Part shown: positions 6,122 through 6,593 of the stretch, in pieces
Numbering within the stretch: the first letter of the stretch is position 1
Layout: each line of letters begins with the position of its first letter
From: an uncultured Ruminococcus sp.
Lineage (GTDB): Bacteria; Bacillota; Clostridia; Oscillospirales; Acutalibacteraceae
Direction of reading: 5' to 3'
Assembly: GCA_902767125.1 (NCBI GenBank)
Contig: CACXGJ010000072.1
Coordinates: 1-6,593 of the forward strand
Length of the DNA: 6,593 nucleotides
Notes under the pieces: generated by a model
Database searches by the model: none
What the model saw: the letters and a program-made list of their open reading frames with translations, nothing else
Told to the model about the DNA's origin: nothing
Position numbers and translations under genes: made by a program

Positions 6122-6150
6122 CTGGTCTTGCAGTGCAGACGGTATTTTTT
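6113..6150 (+). terminator. Attenuator terminator before the methyltransferase gene (segments B:C)
   Basis: CCGTCTG (6114-6120) pairs with CAGACGG (6136-6142). An inner CTG/CAG (6122-6124 with 6131-6133) sits across a small internal loop, and the sequence continues TA and then six T (6145-6150). It is a plausible intrinsic terminator 21 nt before the ATG at 6171. It shares its left arm with the 10-bp antiterminator stem, so its formation would depend on leader translation. Confidence 0.75.
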
Positions 6151-6170
6151 ATGCCGAAGGGGAGATAAGC

Positions 6171-6593
6171 ATGATAGAAACACAGGAAAGTATTACAGCG
6201 AAGCTTTGTTCATTTGCCCGAGCCTGTCATTCAAACATTGCACGAAATAAAATATTTGATGATTACCTTGCCTATGACCTGATGGGAAAGCAGGAGTTTG
6301 AAGAAGTCTGCCATTTGATACAGAATGACTTTGAATCCGATAATACGGACGATAACGAGGACTTTGAAACAGAACGTATATTCTCCGAACTGAACCGATA
6401 TATCGCACCCATACCGCTTTCACGGATAGCATTTGCAGAAGAAAAGCTGTTGGAATTTGCAGAAGAATATCCGAAATGTCAGTATGTTATTTGCGGTGCG
6501 GGGATGGACACTTTTGCATTCAGGAATGACAATCCAAATATAAAGATATTTGAGCTTGACCATCCCGATACAGGCAGATACAAGCGTGAAAGA
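6171..6593 (+). CDS. SAM-dependent methyltransferase, leucine carboxyl methyltransferase (LCM) family (partial)
   Basis: The frame opens at ATG 6171, 6 nt after a strong GGGGAG ribosome site (6159-6164), and stays open for 141 codons to the window edge, so the C-terminal half is missing. The order of features matches the LCM/PPM1-like family: ITAKLCSFARACHS (residues 8-21) and IFDDYLAYDL (28-37) form the N-terminal helical cap. YVICGAGMDTFAFR (105-118) is the glycine-rich SAM-binding motif I. FELDHPDTGRYK (127-138) has Glu128 placed to bind the SAM ribose. Bacterial members methylate carboxyl or hydroxyl groups of small molecules or peptides; the substrate here is unknown. It lies downstream of cysK and the Cys-codon attenuator, so expression probably rises when charged tRNA-Cys is scarce. 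An acidic Asp/Glu-rich stretch at 60-71 is notable. Confidence 0.85.
   Translation, partial: MIETQESITAKLCSFARACHSNIARNKIFDDYLAYDLMGKQEFEEVCHLIQNDFESDNTDDNEDFETERIFSELNRYIAPIPLSRIAFAEEKLLEFAEEYPKCQYVICGAGMDTFAFRNDNPNIKIFELDHPDTGRYKRER

Noticed and set aside
1..6593. CRISPR array, insertion sequence, tRNA or rRNA genes
   Set aside because: No regularly spaced direct repeats, no transposase frame with flanking inverted repeats, and no tRNA- or rRNA-like segment was seen on either strand.

Overview
The window reads as a low-to-moderate GC Firmicute. The secreted protein, with its series of C-terminal 'V-N-x-S-x-V-S-A' Ig-like repeats, and the strong AGGAGG-type ribosome sites suggest a gut Oscillospiraceae-type clostridium (Ruminococcus or [Eubacterium] siraeum-like). 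That placement is an inference from style; no taxonomic marker gene is present.

Bases 1-463: the 3' end of an unidentified gene and a 71-codon unidentified small gene, closely spaced in one apparent operon and closed by two tandem rho-independent terminators. Bases 464-615: an AT-rich promoter region. Bases 616-4707: one very large monocistronic gene for a secreted metalloprotease of the M60/enhancin family. It has a signal peptide, an M60 N-terminal beta-sandwich, a catalytic domain with HEFGH...E, a long parallel beta-helix-like region and five Ig-like repeats. A terminator follows it.

Bases 4753-6593: a second transcription unit that looks cysteine-regulated. A near-consensus sigma-A promoter (TTGACA-17-GATAAT) is flanked by two palindromic sites. 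Its transcript carries a 10-codon leader ORF ending Lys-Arg-Cys-stop, whose coding sequence is complementary to the cysK Shine-Dalgarno region. Next comes cysK (cysteine synthase). Directly after cysK, with its own ribosome site, is a 41-codon ORF holding five Cys codons in six (Cys-Cys-Met-Cys-Cys-Cys). The end of that ORF can pair with a downstream segment (antiterminator), and the same segment can instead pair with a third one followed by six T (terminator). An LCM-type SAM-dependent methyltransferase gene then runs off the window.

The most interesting proposal is that cysK sits between two different cysteine-codon-sensing leader devices. One would act on translation, upstream of cysK. The other would act on transcription, downstream of cysK, gating the methyltransferase. 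The main alternative for the second ORF is that it encodes a Cys-rich modified-peptide (RiPP) precursor with the methyltransferase as a tailoring enzyme. All RNA pairings were found by eye and no folding or database search was run.
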